A stretch of DNA of 64,000 nucleotides from Pseudomonas sp. B20(2017) (GCF_002113125.1 NZ_NEJP01000001.1:248001-312000), one strand, 5' to 3'. Counted from the first letter of the stretch, positions 53,111 to 62,346 are shown. Numbers and translations: made by a program. The notes: generated from the sequence alone by a model not told the origin.

Positions 53111-55165
53111 ATGCCCGTATCCGCCAACGTCAGCAGCGCCCCGATTGCCCACAAGGCTGCCGGTCACGACCCGTACGCCTGGCTGCAGGAACGCGACACC
53201 GACGCGGTGCTCGACTACCTCAAGGCTGAAAACGACTATCAGCAGGCACAGACCGCCGATCAAGCCGAACTGCGCGAAACCCTGTTCGAGGAGATCAAGG
53301 GCCGGATCCTCGAAACCGATCTGTCCCTCCCCTCGCCATGGGGCCCGTACCTGTATTACACCCGCACCACAGCGGGTGACGAATATGCCCGTCACTATCG
53401 TTGCCCGCGCCCGGCCGACGACAGCCTGACCCTCGATGAAAGCCGCGAACAGCTGCTGCTCGACCCGAACGCACTGGCCAACGGCGGCTTTTTCTCCCTC
53501 GGCGCGTTCAGCATCAGCCCGGATCACCAGCGTCTGGCCTACAGCGTCGACGCCTCGGGCGATGAGATTTACACGCTGTTCGTGAAGGAATTATCCAGCG
53601 ACCGCGTCAGCGAACTGGAATTCCAGGACTGCGACGGCAGCATGACCTGGGCCAATGACAGCCTGACGCTGTTCTTCGGTGTGCTCGACGACACTCATCG
53701 CCCGCATAAATTGTTCCGCTATCGCCTGGACGGCACTGCCGCCGAAGAAGTATTCCACGAGCCGGACGGGCGTTTCTTCCTGCATTGCTACCGCGCCAGC
53801 TCCGAGCAGCAATTGCTGTTGTCGCTGGGCAGCAAGACCACCAGCGAAGTCTGGGCGCTGGACGCCAATCAGCCGCAGCAGCCGTTCACTTGCCTGGCGC
53901 CACGGGTCGAGAATCACGAATACGACGTCGACCACGGCAAGCTCGATGGCGAATGGACCTGGTTCATCCGCACCAACCGCGACGGCATCAACTTCGCCCT
54001 GTATCAGGCGCCGGACACCGGTATCGTACCGAGCGAAGCCGACTGGCAGAACCTGATCCCGCACAGCTATTCGGTGATGCTCGATGGCGTGACCCTCAAT
54101 GCCGAAGCCTTGACCCTGAGCCTGCGCGAAGGTGGTCTGCCGATCATTGAAGTTCGCCCACACGGTCTGGCGCCTTATCGCGTGCAATTGCCGGACGCGG
54201 CCTACAGCCTCTACGTGCAAAACAGCCTGGAATTCGAAAGCGACCGCATTCGCCTGCGCTATGAAGCGCTGAACCGTCCGGCTCAGGTTCGGCAACTGAT
54301 TCTCGCCACCGGCGAACAGACCGTCCTCAAGGAAACCCCGGTGCTCGGTCCGTTCGACGCCGACGCCTACGTCAGCCAACGCCTGTGGGCCACTGCGCCG
54401 GACGGCACCCAGGTGCCGATCAGTGTGGTGATGAAACGGGAAATGGTCGGCAAAGCGGTGCCGCTGTATCTGTATGGTTACGGTGCCTACGGTTCGAGCC
54501 TTGATCCGTGGTTCTCCCACGCTCGCCTGAGCCTGCTGGATCGCGGCATGGCGTTCGCCATCGCCCACGTGCGTGGCGGCGGTGAACTGGGCGAAGCCTG
54601 GTACCGCGCCGGCAAGCAGGAGCACAAGCACAACACCTTCAGCGACTTCATTGCCTGCGCCGAATTCCTGATCCTCAACGGCATCACCACCGCGCCACAA
54701 CTGGCGATCAGCGGCGGCAGCGCCGGTGGCTTGCTGATCGGTGCGGTGCTCAACCAACGTCCGGATCTGTTCGGCGTGGCGATTGCCGAAGTGCCGTTCG
54801 TCGATGTGCTCAACACCATGCTCGACCCGGATCTGCCGCTGACCGTCACTGAATACGACGAGTGGGGCAATCCCGAAGAGCCGGAGGTCTACGAGCGGAT
54901 CAAGGCCTACGCGCCGTACGAAAACGTCACCGCGCAGGCGTATCCCGCAACGCTGGTGATCGCCGGCTACAACGACAGCCGCGTGCAGTACTGGGAAGCA
55001 GCCAAGTGGGTAGCGAAGTTGCGCGCGACCAAGACCGATGACAATCCATTGCTGCTCAAGACCGAACTGGGCGCCGGCCACGGCGGGATGAGCGGGCGTT
55101 ATCAGGGATTACGTGACGTAGCGCTCGAATATGCATTTGTTTTCAAGGTTCTGGGCATTGCCTGA
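53111..55165 (+). CDS. ptrB: Oligopeptidase B (S9 family)
   Basis: A 684-residue prolyl-oligopeptidase-family serine peptidase. N-terminal beta-propeller (about residues 70-400), C-terminal hydrolase: GGSAGG with nucleophile Ser537, GYNDSRVQYWE with the Asp region, and GAGHGG with His657. Trypsin-like oligopeptidase that cuts short peptides after Lys/Arg, normally cytoplasmic. ATG 53111 with GAGAG upstream is preferred over ATG 53072, which falls next to the REPIN. Confidence 0.9.
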   Translation: MPVSANVSSAPIAHKAAGHDPYAWLQERDTDAVLDYLKAENDYQQAQTADQAELRETLFEEIKGRILETDLSLPSPWGPYLYYTRTTAGDEYARHYRCPRPADDSLTLDESREQLLLDPNALANGGFFSLGAFSISPDHQRLAYSVDASGDEIYTLFVKELSSDRVSELEFQDCDGSMTWANDSLTLFFGVLDDTHRPHKLFRYRLDGTAAEEVFHEPDGRFFLHCYRASSEQQLLLSLGSKTTSEVWALDANQPQQPFTCLAPRVENHEYDVDHGKLDGEWTWFIRTNRDGINFALYQAPDTGIVPSEADWQNLIPHSYSVMLDGVTLNAEALTLSLREGGLPIIEVRPHGLAPYRVQLPDAAYSLYVQNSLEFESDRIRLRYEALNRPAQVRQLILATGEQTVLKETPVLGPFDADAYVSQRLWATAPDGTQVPISVVMKREMVGKAVPLYLYGYGAYGSSLDPWFSHARLSLLDRGMAFAIAHVRGGGELGEAWYRAGKQEHKHNTFSDFIACAEFLILNGITTAPQLAISGGSAGGLLIGAVLNQRPDLFGVAIAEVPFVDVLNTMLDPDLPLTVTEYDEWGNPEEPEVYERIKAYAPYENVTAQAYPATLVIAGYNDSRVQYWEAAKWVAKLRATKTDDNPLLLKTELGAGHGGMSGRYQGLRDVALEYAFVFKVLGIA

Positions 55166-55231
55166 GGAACTCCGCCGGTCACTTGGGTCTTAATTCCAGA
55201 CCCCGGCGGTCGATACACCACAGATCCCATT

Positions 55232-55333
55232 GTGGGAGCGAGCTTGCTCCGGGCGGCGATCCGACGAAGGCGTCAGGTCAGTGGAGACTGATATTGGCTG
55301 ATCCACCGCATTCGCAAGCAAGCTCGCTCCCAC
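55232..55333. repeat. REPIN
   Basis: GTGGGAGCGAGCTTGCTCC on the left, GCAAGCAAGCTCGCTCCCAC on the right, with a slightly longer spacer. Confidence 0.85.
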
Positions 55334-55384
55334 AACGATCCGTGTAGTGCCTGCAACCTGTGAAAACAAAAAGACTGTGACGAC

Positions 55385-55858
55385 ATGTCAGAACCCACTC
55401 TACTGAACAACGAAATCCGCGACTGGCTGATGGACTGCGGCCTGTTCGATCAATTGCAACTGGCGGATTTTGCCGCTGCCTCGGGCTACTTCAGCATCAG
55501 CACCGTGACTGAAGGCGAAGCGATCTTTCGCGAAGGCGATGCCGGCAGTTTCATGTGCATCATTCACACCGGCCAGGTGGCCGTGCAGAAAACCGGCGGC
55601 GACGGCCAGGTCGTGACCATGGCTACCCTGCGCAGCGGTCGCGCATTCGGCGAAATGGCGGTGCTGGATGGCGAACGCCGCTCGGCAACCTGCGTCGCGG
55701 CGAGCAACTGTCAGTTGCTCAACCTCGGCAAGGACTCACTGGAAAAAATGCTCAACGACGCGCCGAAGATCGCCGCCAAGATCATCCGTGCCCTCGCCGT
55801 ATCCCTCTCCAAACGCCTGCGCATGGCTGACGGCCAACTCGCCGCCCAGCAGATCTAG
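55385..55858 (+). CDS. Stand-alone cyclic-nucleotide-binding domain protein
   Basis: A 157-residue soluble protein consisting almost entirely of one CNB domain: EGEAIFREGDAGSFMCIIHTGQVAVQKTG, then SGRAFGEMAVLDGERRSATCVAA, which is the phosphate-binding cassette with its Glu and Arg. There is no HTH and no kinase, channel or transporter domain, so it is probably a regulatory subunit or a decoy. Its last 4 bases overlap the stop of the convergent Pro-rich gene. Confidence 0.8.
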   Translation: MSEPTLLNNEIRDWLMDCGLFDQLQLADFAAASGYFSISTVTEGEAIFREGDAGSFMCIIHTGQVAVQKTGGDGQVVTMATLRSGRAFGEMAVLDGERRSATCVAASNCQLLNLGKDSLEKMLNDAPKIAAKIIRALAVSLSKRLRMADGQLAAQQI

Positions 55859-56148
55859 CCTCCCGGGGATTTGGGTTTGTTGTCGTTCTGTTCCAGACCC
55901 GGCAATGGCTGATCCTTGGTCGGCGGACTGGGCATTTCGATCGGCACCAACGGTGGGCCACCGCTGCCGGGGCCGGTCCTGGGAATGGGTGCAGGGTTGA
56001 TCTGCGGATACGGCGTCGGCGTCGCGGTGCCGGGCGAACCGGGCGACCCGGCTGGCGGCATCGGGTTGACGGGAATCGTCTGTTGCGCCTGTACGGCAGT
56101 TATCGAGAGCGCGGCCAGGGTAATGACCGTTAGAATGGTGCGCTTCAT
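55855..56148 (-). CDS. Small exported proline-rich protein
   Basis: A 97-residue protein with a signal peptide (MKRTILTVITLAALSITAVQA) and a mature part dominated by Pro, Gly and Thr (PPAGSPGSPGTATPTPYPQ). Likely unfolded in the periplasm or cell wall space. ATG 56148 has GGAG 6 bases upstream. Function unknown. It is divergent from the spermidine-synthase-like gene. Confidence 0.65.
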   Translation of the reverse strand: MKRTILTVITLAALSITAVQAQQTIPVNPMPPAGSPGSPGTATPTPYPQINPAPIPRTGPGSGGPPLVPIEMPSPPTKDQPLPGLEQNDNKPKSPGG

Positions 56149-56227
56149 CAAGGGCTCCGTTGGCCTGAAGTCTGCCTTCAGGCTACTCCCAACGCGCCGC
56201 CTTGCCTTCCCCCCTGTAGAGATTTCC

Positions 56228-56914
56228 ATGAAACGTTTCGTTCTGCTCGACACCACGCCGATCCCTGACAACGGCGGCGCCCTGTGCCTGTTCGAGTATG
56301 GCGAAGACTTCGTCATCAAGATCCAGGGCGGCGATGGCGGCCAATTGATGAACACCCGCATGCATGGCTCCGAAGACGCGCTGGCCGAGATCCCGTGCCG
56401 CAAGGTCGCCGGCCGGCCGAACTCGCGCGTGCTGATCGGCGGCCTGGGCATGGGCTTCACCCTCGCCTCCGCGCTCAAGCATCTGGGCAAGAGCGCCGAA
56501 GTGGTAGTCGCCGAACTGGTGCCCGGTGTGGTCGAGTGGAATCGCGGCCCGCTCGGTGAAAAGTCCGGACGTCCGTTGCTCGACCCGCGCACGGTGATCC
56601 GTCAGGAAGACGTGGCCAAGGTGCTGCAAAGCGAGCCGAACGGCTTCGACGCGATCATGCTCGACGTCGACAACGGCCCCGAAGGCCTGACCCAGAAGGC
56701 CAACAGCTGGCTGTATTCCGCCGCAGGCCTGGCCGCGTGCGCCAAGGCGATGCGACCCAAGGGCGTGCTGGCGGTGTGGTCGGCCAGCGCCGACCGGCAG
56801 TTTTCCGACAAACTGAAGAAGGCCGGCTTCAAGGCCGAGGAAGTCCAGGTCTTCGCCCACGGCAACAAGGGCACGCGCCACACGATCTGGATTGCCGAGA
56901 AGCTCAAGGGCTGA
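56228..56914 (+). CDS. Spermidine-synthase-like methyltransferase-fold protein
   Basis: A 228-residue protein with the Rossmann fold of the spermine/spermidine synthase group: VLIGGLGMGFTLASAL (nucleotide-binding loop) and FDAIMLDVDNGPEGL (the acidic catalytic region). It lacks the full SpeE N-terminal domain, so it may be a short SpeE-like enzyme or a methyltransferase; the substrate is not known. ATG 56228 is the clear start; frames running further upstream overlap the divergent gene. Confidence 0.75.
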   Translation: MKRFVLLDTTPIPDNGGALCLFEYGEDFVIKIQGGDGGQLMNTRMHGSEDALAEIPCRKVAGRPNSRVLIGGLGMGFTLASALKHLGKSAEVVVAELVPGVVEWNRGPLGEKSGRPLLDPRTVIRQEDVAKVLQSEPNGFDAIMLDVDNGPEGLTQKANSWLYSAAGLAACAKAMRPKGVLAVWSASADRQFSDKLKKAGFKAEEVQVFAHGNKGTRHTIWIAEKLKG

Positions 56915-56963
56915 GCTAAACTTGCCTCATAACCGTCATTAGTCTTTCTACAAAGGTGAACCC

Positions 56964-57335
56964 ATGAGTTCGTCCACCCCGACCAACACTTCGAAGCTGG
57001 ATCGCATTCTCGCCGACAACCAGCGTGACAAGGAAATGGGCTACCGCGACAAGGCCCTGAAGATGTACCCGCACGTGTGCGGCCGCTGCGCCCGTGAGTT
57101 TTCCGGCAAGCGCCTGAGCGAACTGACCGTGCACCACCGCGACCACAACCACGACAACAACCCGCAGGACGGTTCCAACTGGGAGCTGCTGTGCCTGTAC
57201 TGCCACGACAACGAACACTCGCGCTACACCGACCAGCAGTACTTCGGCGAAGGCTCGCTGAGCACGCCGAAAATCGCCAAGGCCACACATAATCCGTTTG
57301 CTGCCCTGGCCGGGTTGATGAAGAAAGAAGACTGA
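56964..57335 (+). CDS. yajD: YajD-family HNH nuclease
   Basis: A 123-residue protein with an HNH motif: HVCGRCAREF gives two zinc cysteines, LTVHHRDHNHDNNPQDGSNW the catalytic His-Asn, and LCLYCHDNEHSR the second zinc pair and His. Probable DNA or RNA endonuclease of unknown role. The next features are REP sequences. Confidence 0.9.
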   Translation: MSSSTPTNTSKLDRILADNQRDKEMGYRDKALKMYPHVCGRCAREFSGKRLSELTVHHRDHNHDNNPQDGSNWELLCLYCHDNEHSRYTDQQYFGEGSLSTPKIAKATHNPFAALAGLMKKED

Positions 57336-57362
57336 AGATCTTCATTGGCCACACCGGCCTCT

Positions 57363-57451
57363 TCGCGGGCAAGCCCGCTCCCACAGGTTTCTCTGGTGTA
57401 CTCAGAATTTGTGAACGATAGAGATCACTGTGGGAGCTAGCTTGCTAGCGA
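57363..57451. repeat. Two REP singlets, tail to tail
   Basis: A reverse-oriented copy (CGCGGGCAAGCCCGCTCCCAC) at 57363-57384, and a variant forward copy (GTGGGAGCTAGCTTGCTAGC) at 57430-57451. Confidence 0.8.
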
Positions 57452-57544
57452 TGGCGGTGTCTCGGACACCACCAATCTCAAACTGAACACCCCTCCCCCA
57501 ATCCCCGTATAATCGCCCTCTTTTTTCCCGAAGGCACCCCGCTC

Positions 57545-58015
57545 GTGGCAGACAAACGGTACAGCTGCATTGGTTTGTATAATCCCAAATCACCGGAAAA
57601 CGTCGGTTCGGTGATGCGCGCCGCAGGCTGCTACGGCGTGTCGACCGTGTTCTACACCGGCAAGCGCTATGAGCGCGCCGCCGACTTCGTGACCGACACC
57701 AAGCGCGTGCACTACGACATCCCGCTGATCGGCATCGACGACCTGAAAAAGATCCTGCCGCTGAACTGCGTCCCGGTCGCCGTGGAACTGGTCGACGGCG
57801 CCCGCCCGCTGCCGGAATACACCCACCCCGATCGAGCCCTGTACATCTTCGGCCCCGAAGATGGTTCGCTGGATCAGGAGATCCGCGACTGGTGCGAAGA
57901 CGTCGTGTACATCCCGACCACCGGTTGCATGAACCTCGCCGCCACGGTCAACGTCGTGCTTTACGACCGCATGGCCAAAGGCCTGAACACCCGCTCCGGG
58001 CCGAAATTCCGCTGA
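57545..58015 (+). CDS. SpoU/TrmH-family RNA methyltransferase
   Basis: A 156-residue SPOUT methyltransferase: NPKSPENVGSVMRAAGCYG (motif 1), LYIFGPEDGSLDQEI (motif 2) and IPTTGCMNLAATVNVVLYDRM (motif 3, the knot with the SAM site). Modifies tRNA or rRNA; the exact base is not predictable, although the size matches TrmL-like proteins. GTG start with GAAGG about 10 bases upstream. Confidence 0.85.
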   Translation: MADKRYSCIGLYNPKSPENVGSVMRAAGCYGVSTVFYTGKRYERAADFVTDTKRVHYDIPLIGIDDLKKILPLNCVPVAVELVDGARPLPEYTHPDRALYIFGPEDGSLDQEIRDWCEDVVYIPTTGCMNLAATVNVVLYDRMAKGLNTRSGPKFR

Positions 58016-58096
58016 AACACCGCACATCCGATGGAACGAGCTGACCGCCTGCGCAGTCAGCTTGTTTATCGATTACTCATTGCCTGGAGAAAGATC

Positions 58097-58474
58097 ATGA
58101 CCGAGCTCAAACGCGTCGAGCGTATCGAATCCACCCCGTTCCAGAGCCGTTCCGAGCAGAACGTCGAAGGCTGGGAGCGCATCGGCTCGCTGGCCGGCGG
58201 CGTGATCATGGTCGGCAAGGGCCTGCGCCGTGGCGGCGTATTCGGGCTGATTCAGGTGGCGATTGGCGGCGTGGCCATGGCCCGCGGCATCACCGGTCAC
58301 AGCTCGGTGAAAAGCCTGCTGGAGAAAAGCCGTCAGGACATGAACAACGTGCGGGCAAAGATCGAGCGGGCCGGCGACGAGCTGAGCAAGCTCAAAGCCA
58401 ATGCCGAAGCGGCGACCAACACCGCCACGGTGACCGGCAATGATTCGGTGAAATCGCCGAAAGCCGGGGTTTGA
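58097..58474 (+). CDS. DUF2892-type inner membrane protein
   Basis: A 125-residue protein with a Gly-rich membrane hairpin (GWERIGSLAGGVIMVGKGLRRGG, LIQVAIGGVAMARGI), typical of DUF2892/YgaP-like proteins, and a C-terminal helical tail (LEKSRQDMNNVRAKIERAGDEL). Function unknown. GGAG lies 7 bases before ATG 58097. Confidence 0.75.
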   Translation: MTELKRVERIESTPFQSRSEQNVEGWERIGSLAGGVIMVGKGLRRGGVFGLIQVAIGGVAMARGITGHSSVKSLLEKSRQDMNNVRAKIERAGDELSKLKANAEAATNTATVTGNDSVKSPKAGV

Positions 58475-58519
58475 TCCTGAACTTGCGGTGAAGCTTCTGG
58501 CCTCTTCGTCGGATCGCCG

Positions 58520-58600
58520 CCCGGAGCAAGCCCGCTCCCACATTCAACCGCGCTCCGTCAGCTGTAATGCGATCAAATGTGGGAGCGGGCTTGCTCGCGA
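58520..58600. repeat. REP pair
   Basis: A reverse copy (GAGCAAGCCCGCTCCCAC, ending 58541) and a forward copy (GTGGGAGCGGGCTTGCTCGC, from 58579) in the gap between the DUF2892 gene and the convergent peptidase-like gene. Confidence 0.75.
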
Positions 58601-58608
58601 AGGCGGTA

Positions 58609-59838
58609 TTACTGCAGTAATGCGGTATCGAGGACCTTGGACGACTCGCCGAGAATGCTTTCGGCGAGTTGCACGAACTCTTTGGTGTCCACCGTCCCCA
58701 GATGCATCGCCCCGCGCAGCACATCATCCAGCGAACGCTTGTTGCGTGTCTTCAGACGAATCTCGCCGTCCAGCTCCTGTAACAGCAGCACCGCTTTCGA
58801 CACCTGCGTCGGGCTGATCTGCTCGCCGCGCAGGGTCGTGACCTTCTGGCTGTCCTTCACGAGTTTCGCCTGCAACGCCTGATAACGCTCGTCGCTCATG
58901 CCCCCCGCACGGCGCACCAGTTCGATGGCGTAATACTCGGCAAACCCTTCGCTGATCCAGTCGCTGCGCTGCTCGTCGTTGATCCGTCCGAACACCTGCG
59001 CCAACTCGCGCACCAGCGCGCTGCTGCCGCTTTCGCTGACCAGCGGCAAGCGCGAGTTGAGGTAGATCGACTCCCGCGCCGCCAGGCTGCCGCGCCACAT
59101 CGGATCGTTGGCGCCGACAATCAGCAACTTGGTCGGATGACGGGGAAACACCGCCTGCACCTGCGGCCAGACAAACGTCAGCAGCGTCAGCACATCCATC
59201 CGGCGCATGCCCTGCCCTTGCGGCGAGGCCACGGTGACTTCGGTCTCGCCCAGCCGCGTGCGGCGGCTGCCGAGGTGGCCGGCGAGCATCCAGCCGGTCG
59301 GGCGGTCGAACAGGCGGGACGGATTATCGATGCGGAATTTGTTCTTGCCGATGCGCGGCCAGGCGGTTTCGACGCTTTTCCAGCCGTCGGGCAATTCGAA
59401 GTGCAGGCGTGCGACCAGTTCGATGCCGTCCTGTTGATCGAGCCTGGCTGGCGGCACCAGTTCATCGCCGCGCATCAGCGCCCAGGTCGGGGTCATGCGC
59501 GTGTCGAAACTGCCGTTCTTGCGACCATGGCTGATGCGCACGCGGTAGGTCAGGCTGGCCTTGTCCGCCGTCGGGCGCCAGACCCCGCGCGCCGGTTTGC
59601 CCGGCGTCAGTTGCCACTGGCCGTCGGCCTTGAAATCGCTGTAGCGGCTGCCATCGCCAAGGTCGAAATCCAGGCTGCGCACCGCTTCGCCCTTGGCGAG
59701 GGTCATGCGTACTTCGGCCTGATCGCTCTGCGGCAGCAGGCGTACCTGATAATCCAGATCGGCTTTCTTCGCCGCCCACACCGGCGCACTCAGCGCCAGC
59801 AGCGTGACGATCAGCGCCCGGCGCAATCCCGTCGCCAT
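58609..59838 (-). CDS. Gluzincin-peptidase-like protein without the zinc site
   Basis: A 409-residue exported protein: signal peptide (MATGLRRALIVTLLALSAPVWAA), an N-terminal beta-sandwich (DYQVRLLPQSDQAEVRMTLA), and a C-terminal part ordered like M61/M1 gluzincin peptidases (ARESIYLNSRLPLVSE, then SALVRELAQVFGR, then SDWISEGFAEYYAIELV). Where the zinc motif HExxH should be, residues 277-281 read RELAQ; the third ligand Glu297 (SEGFAEYY) is still there. So the protein has probably lost peptidase activity and may bind peptides or assemble something. Its ATG 59838 is supported by the adjacent signal peptide. Confidence 0.65.
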   Translation of the reverse strand: MATGLRRALIVTLLALSAPVWAAKKADLDYQVRLLPQSDQAEVRMTLAKGEAVRSLDFDLGDGSRYSDFKADGQWQLTPGKPARGVWRPTADKASLTYRVRISHGRKNGSFDTRMTPTWALMRGDELVPPARLDQQDGIELVARLHFELPDGWKSVETAWPRIGKNKFRIDNPSRLFDRPTGWMLAGHLGSRRTRLGETEVTVASPQGQGMRRMDVLTLLTFVWPQVQAVFPRHPTKLLIVGANDPMWRGSLAARESIYLNSRLPLVSESGSSALVRELAQVFGRINDEQRSDWISEGFAEYYAIELVRRAGGMSDERYQALQAKLVKDSQKVTTLRGEQISPTQVSKAVLLLQELDGEIRLKTRNKRSLDDVLRGAMHLGTVDTKEFVQLAESILGESSKVLDTALLQ

Positions 59839-59858
59839 ACCTGCTCCTTGGTCAATCG

Positions 59859-60308
59859 TTAACCTGCGCGGAAAATCAGGTGATCTTCCCAATCGTCTTC
59901 CGGAACGCTGCCTTCGGCGAGCATGCGCCCGGACTGGGAAATCCGTTCGTGGTGCACCGCGTCGCGATCACCACAGACCAGGTGATGCCATAGCGGCAGA
60001 TCCTTGCCTTCGCTGACCAGCCGATAACCGCAGGTCGGCGGCAGCCATTTGAATTGTTCGGCCTGGCCCGGGGTGAGCTGGATGCAGTCCGGGACAAATT
60101 TCATGCGGTTCGGGTAATCGCTGCACTGGCAGGTTTTCAGGTCCAGCAGTTTGCAGGCGATACGCGTGTAATAGACGCTGTTGTCTTCTTCATCCTCGAG
60201 CTTCTGCAGGCAGCACAGACCGCATCCGTCGCACAGCGATTCCCATTCCTCGTGATCGAGTTGATCGAGGGTTTTGCGTATCCAGAACGGTTCGACTTTG
60301 GCGGCCAT
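59859..60308 (-). CDS. ycgN: YcgN-family cysteine-cluster protein
   Basis: A 149-residue cytoplasmic protein with a cysteine cluster ([16 protein letters not shown], then [14 protein letters not shown], then CGYRLV) that probably binds metal or an iron-sulfur cluster, matching UPF0260/YcgN. Function unknown. It lies 20 bases upstream of the degenerate peptidase gene on the same strand. Confidence 0.9.
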   Translation of the reverse strand: MAAKVEPFWIRKTLDQLDHEEWESLCDGCGLCCLQKLEDEEDNSVYYTRIACKLLDLKTCQCSDYPNRMKFVPDCIQLTPGQAEQFKWLPPTCGYRLVSEGKDLPLWHHLVCGDRDAVHHERISQSGRMLAEGSVPEDDWEDHLIFRAG

Positions 60309-60587
60309 GGCTCAAGCATCAACATCAGGTGGTGAAAAGGTCGCCAGTCTAGTGCCCAAGGCCCCGTGATCCAAGCGCTGGCGACTGCCGGTTGTGCGGG
60401 GCTTGTCAGTTTTTGCGCGGCCAAGTAGCTTTGCCGGTCTCACCAAGCCTTTGCCGGATGCCATTAACGCTCGACCGCGTTGCACCCGGTGAACTGCAGG
60501 CTTGCGCCACGACCCCATCGTTCAGCCCAACTGATCCCGCCGGGTTTCGCTTCCAACCTGTCATCAAACGTAGCAAGGAATCTCTCG

Positions 60588-61181
60588 ATGAGTGCCAACC
60601 CTCGCGTTGCCGAATACGCCATCCACCCGCAGTTCACCGATCGCTGGTCGCCCCGCGCCTTTACCGGCGAAGCAATTTCCGAGGAAACCCTGCTGAGCTT
60701 CTTCGAAGCCGCACGCTGGGCGCCGTCGGCGTACAACTCGCAGCCGTGGCGTTTTCTCTACGCCCGTCGCGACACGCCGAACTGGGAGCGTTATCTGGGC
60801 CTGCTCAACGAATTCAACCGCAGCTGGGCACAGCATGCGTCGGCGCTGGTGATCGTGATTTCGAAAACCACCTTCACCGCACCGGGCGCGACCGAGGAAA
60901 CGCCAGCGCTGTGGCACACCTTCGACACCGGTTCCGCGTGGGGGCATCTGGCGCTGCAAGCGAGCCTGAGCGGCTGGCACACCCACGGCATGGCCGGCTT
61001 CGATCAGGAGCTGACCCGCAAGGAGCTGAACATTCCAGAAGGTTATGCGCTGCACGCCGCCGTTGCGGTGGGCAAGCTGGGTGACAAGGCAACCCTGGCG
61101 GAATACCTGCAAGCACGGGAAACACCGAGCCCGCGTCGTCCGCTGAGCGAGCTGGCGGCTGAAGGCGATTTCACCCTCTAA
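60588..61181 (+). CDS. Nitroreductase-family protein
   Basis: A 197-residue flavoprotein: RWSPRAFTGEAISEETLLSFFEAARWAPSAYNSQPWRFLYA opens with the FMN-binding Arg-Ser and the Asn-Ser-Gln-Pro-Trp site, and GSAWGHLALQASLSGW follows. Reduces nitro groups or quinones with NAD(P)H. ATG 60588 has AAGGAA upstream. The 279 bases before it, back to ycgN, contain no supported gene. Confidence 0.9.
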   Translation: MSANPRVAEYAIHPQFTDRWSPRAFTGEAISEETLLSFFEAARWAPSAYNSQPWRFLYARRDTPNWERYLGLLNEFNRSWAQHASALVIVISKTTFTAPGATEETPALWHTFDTGSAWGHLALQASLSGWHTHGMAGFDQELTRKELNIPEGYALHAAVAVGKLGDKATLAEYLQARETPSPRRPLSELAAEGDFTL

Positions 61182-61201
61182 GCCACACTGCAAAACGAAC
61201 T

Positions 61202-61289
61202 GTGGGAGCGGGCTTGCTCGCGAAGAGGGCTTACCAGTCGACGACTTGGCTGACTGATAAACCGCTTTCGCGAGCAAGCCCGCTCCCAC
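61202..61289. repeat. REPIN
   Basis: GTGGGAGCGGGCTTGCTCGC and its inverted copy GCGAGCAAGCCCGCTCCCAC with about 45 bases between. Confidence 0.9.
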
Positions 61290-61307
61290 ATTTTTCACTG
61301 CGGTGAA

Positions 61308-62240
61308 TCAGTAACCGCGTGCGAAATCCACTTCCCCGCGCAGCGCTTCACCCGCCTGATACGCCCGCAAGTTATCCAGAAACAACTGCACCATCATCGG
61401 CGGCGAGGTCGGCGCCGAGCTGTGCCCGGTCAGCAGCAAGCCCCACGCGGTCCAGAACGGGTGCCGTTGTGGCAGCGGCTCCTGACGGCAAACGTCGATC
61501 ACCGCACCGGCCAGATGGCCTTCCTTCAACGCTTCGACCAGATCTGCATCGACCACCGCCACACCGCGCCCGGCGTTGATGAACAACCCGGTCGGCTTGA
61601 ATTGCTTGAACAGCGCCGCGTCGTAAATGTCGTGAGTGTGCTCAGTGTTGGGCAGCAGATTGACCACGTAATCCGCCTCGCCCACCAGACGCGGCAAGTC
61701 CGCCATCGAACCGACTTCGGCAAACGGCGCCTGCTCGCGGGCGCTGCTGGCGATGCCGTACAACTCGACGCCGAACGGCAGCAGGAACTGCGCCACGCTC
61801 TGGCCGATATCACCGGTGCCGACGATCAGCACCTTGCGCCCGACCAGACTCTGGCCGGTGCGGTTGTCCCATTTGCGCTCGACCTGGCTGACCAGTCGTG
61901 CCAGCACTTCACGCTCGTGCCCGAGCATGTAGGTCAGCACGTATTCAGCCATGACCTGACCGAAAATGCCGACCGCCCGGGTCAACCGATAATCCCGGCG
62001 CAGGCCGTCGGCCAGCAGCGGCGTGATCCCGGCCCAGGTCGATTGCAGCCATTGTGGCTGGTGGCCCTGACGCAACAGGGTCGCCAGCAGATCCGGCTGG
62101 CCCAGCCAAACCGGGCAATCGACGGCCTGGCGGGCCAGTTCGGCGGAGTCGCCGCTGGTCAGCACTTCAAGCTCCGGGGCCGCCTGACGCAGCAGTCGGG
62201 CGTATATCGCGTGGTCGTGTTCAGCAATCAGAACGCGCAT
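61308..62240 (-). CDS. D-2-hydroxyacid dehydrogenase
   Basis: A 310-residue NAD(P)-dependent 2-hydroxyacid dehydrogenase: GRKVLIVGTGDIGQSVAQFL is the Rossmann Gly-rich loop, and LLPNTEHTHDIYDAALF, INAGRGVAVVDADLVEALK and the late GHSSAPTSPP region hold the active-site Arg/Glu/His set. Glyoxylate/hydroxypyruvate reductase-like, substrate not settled. ATG 62240 with AAAGG upstream. It follows ycgL in the rnd-ycgL cluster. Confidence 0.85.
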   Translation of the reverse strand: MRVLIAEHDHAIYARLLRQAAPELEVLTSGDSAELARQAVDCPVWLGQPDLLATLLRQGHQPQWLQSTWAGITPLLADGLRRDYRLTRAVGIFGQVMAEYVLTYMLGHEREVLARLVSQVERKWDNRTGQSLVGRKVLIVGTGDIGQSVAQFLLPFGVELYGIASSAREQAPFAEVGSMADLPRLVGEADYVVNLLPNTEHTHDIYDAALFKQFKPTGLFINAGRGVAVVDADLVEALKEGHLAGAVIDVCRQEPLPQRHPFWTAWGLLLTGHSSAPTSPPMMVQLFLDNLRAYQAGEALRGEVDFARGY

Positions 62241-62346
62241 CTTCAAACCTTTCGCAAACCGTGCAGGCGGCCGTCCACTTCGTGGCAGCCGTCGCCGTAA
62301 AAACCGTTCCAGGGGTTACAAGAGGCCCAGGACAGGGCCTCGCGGA

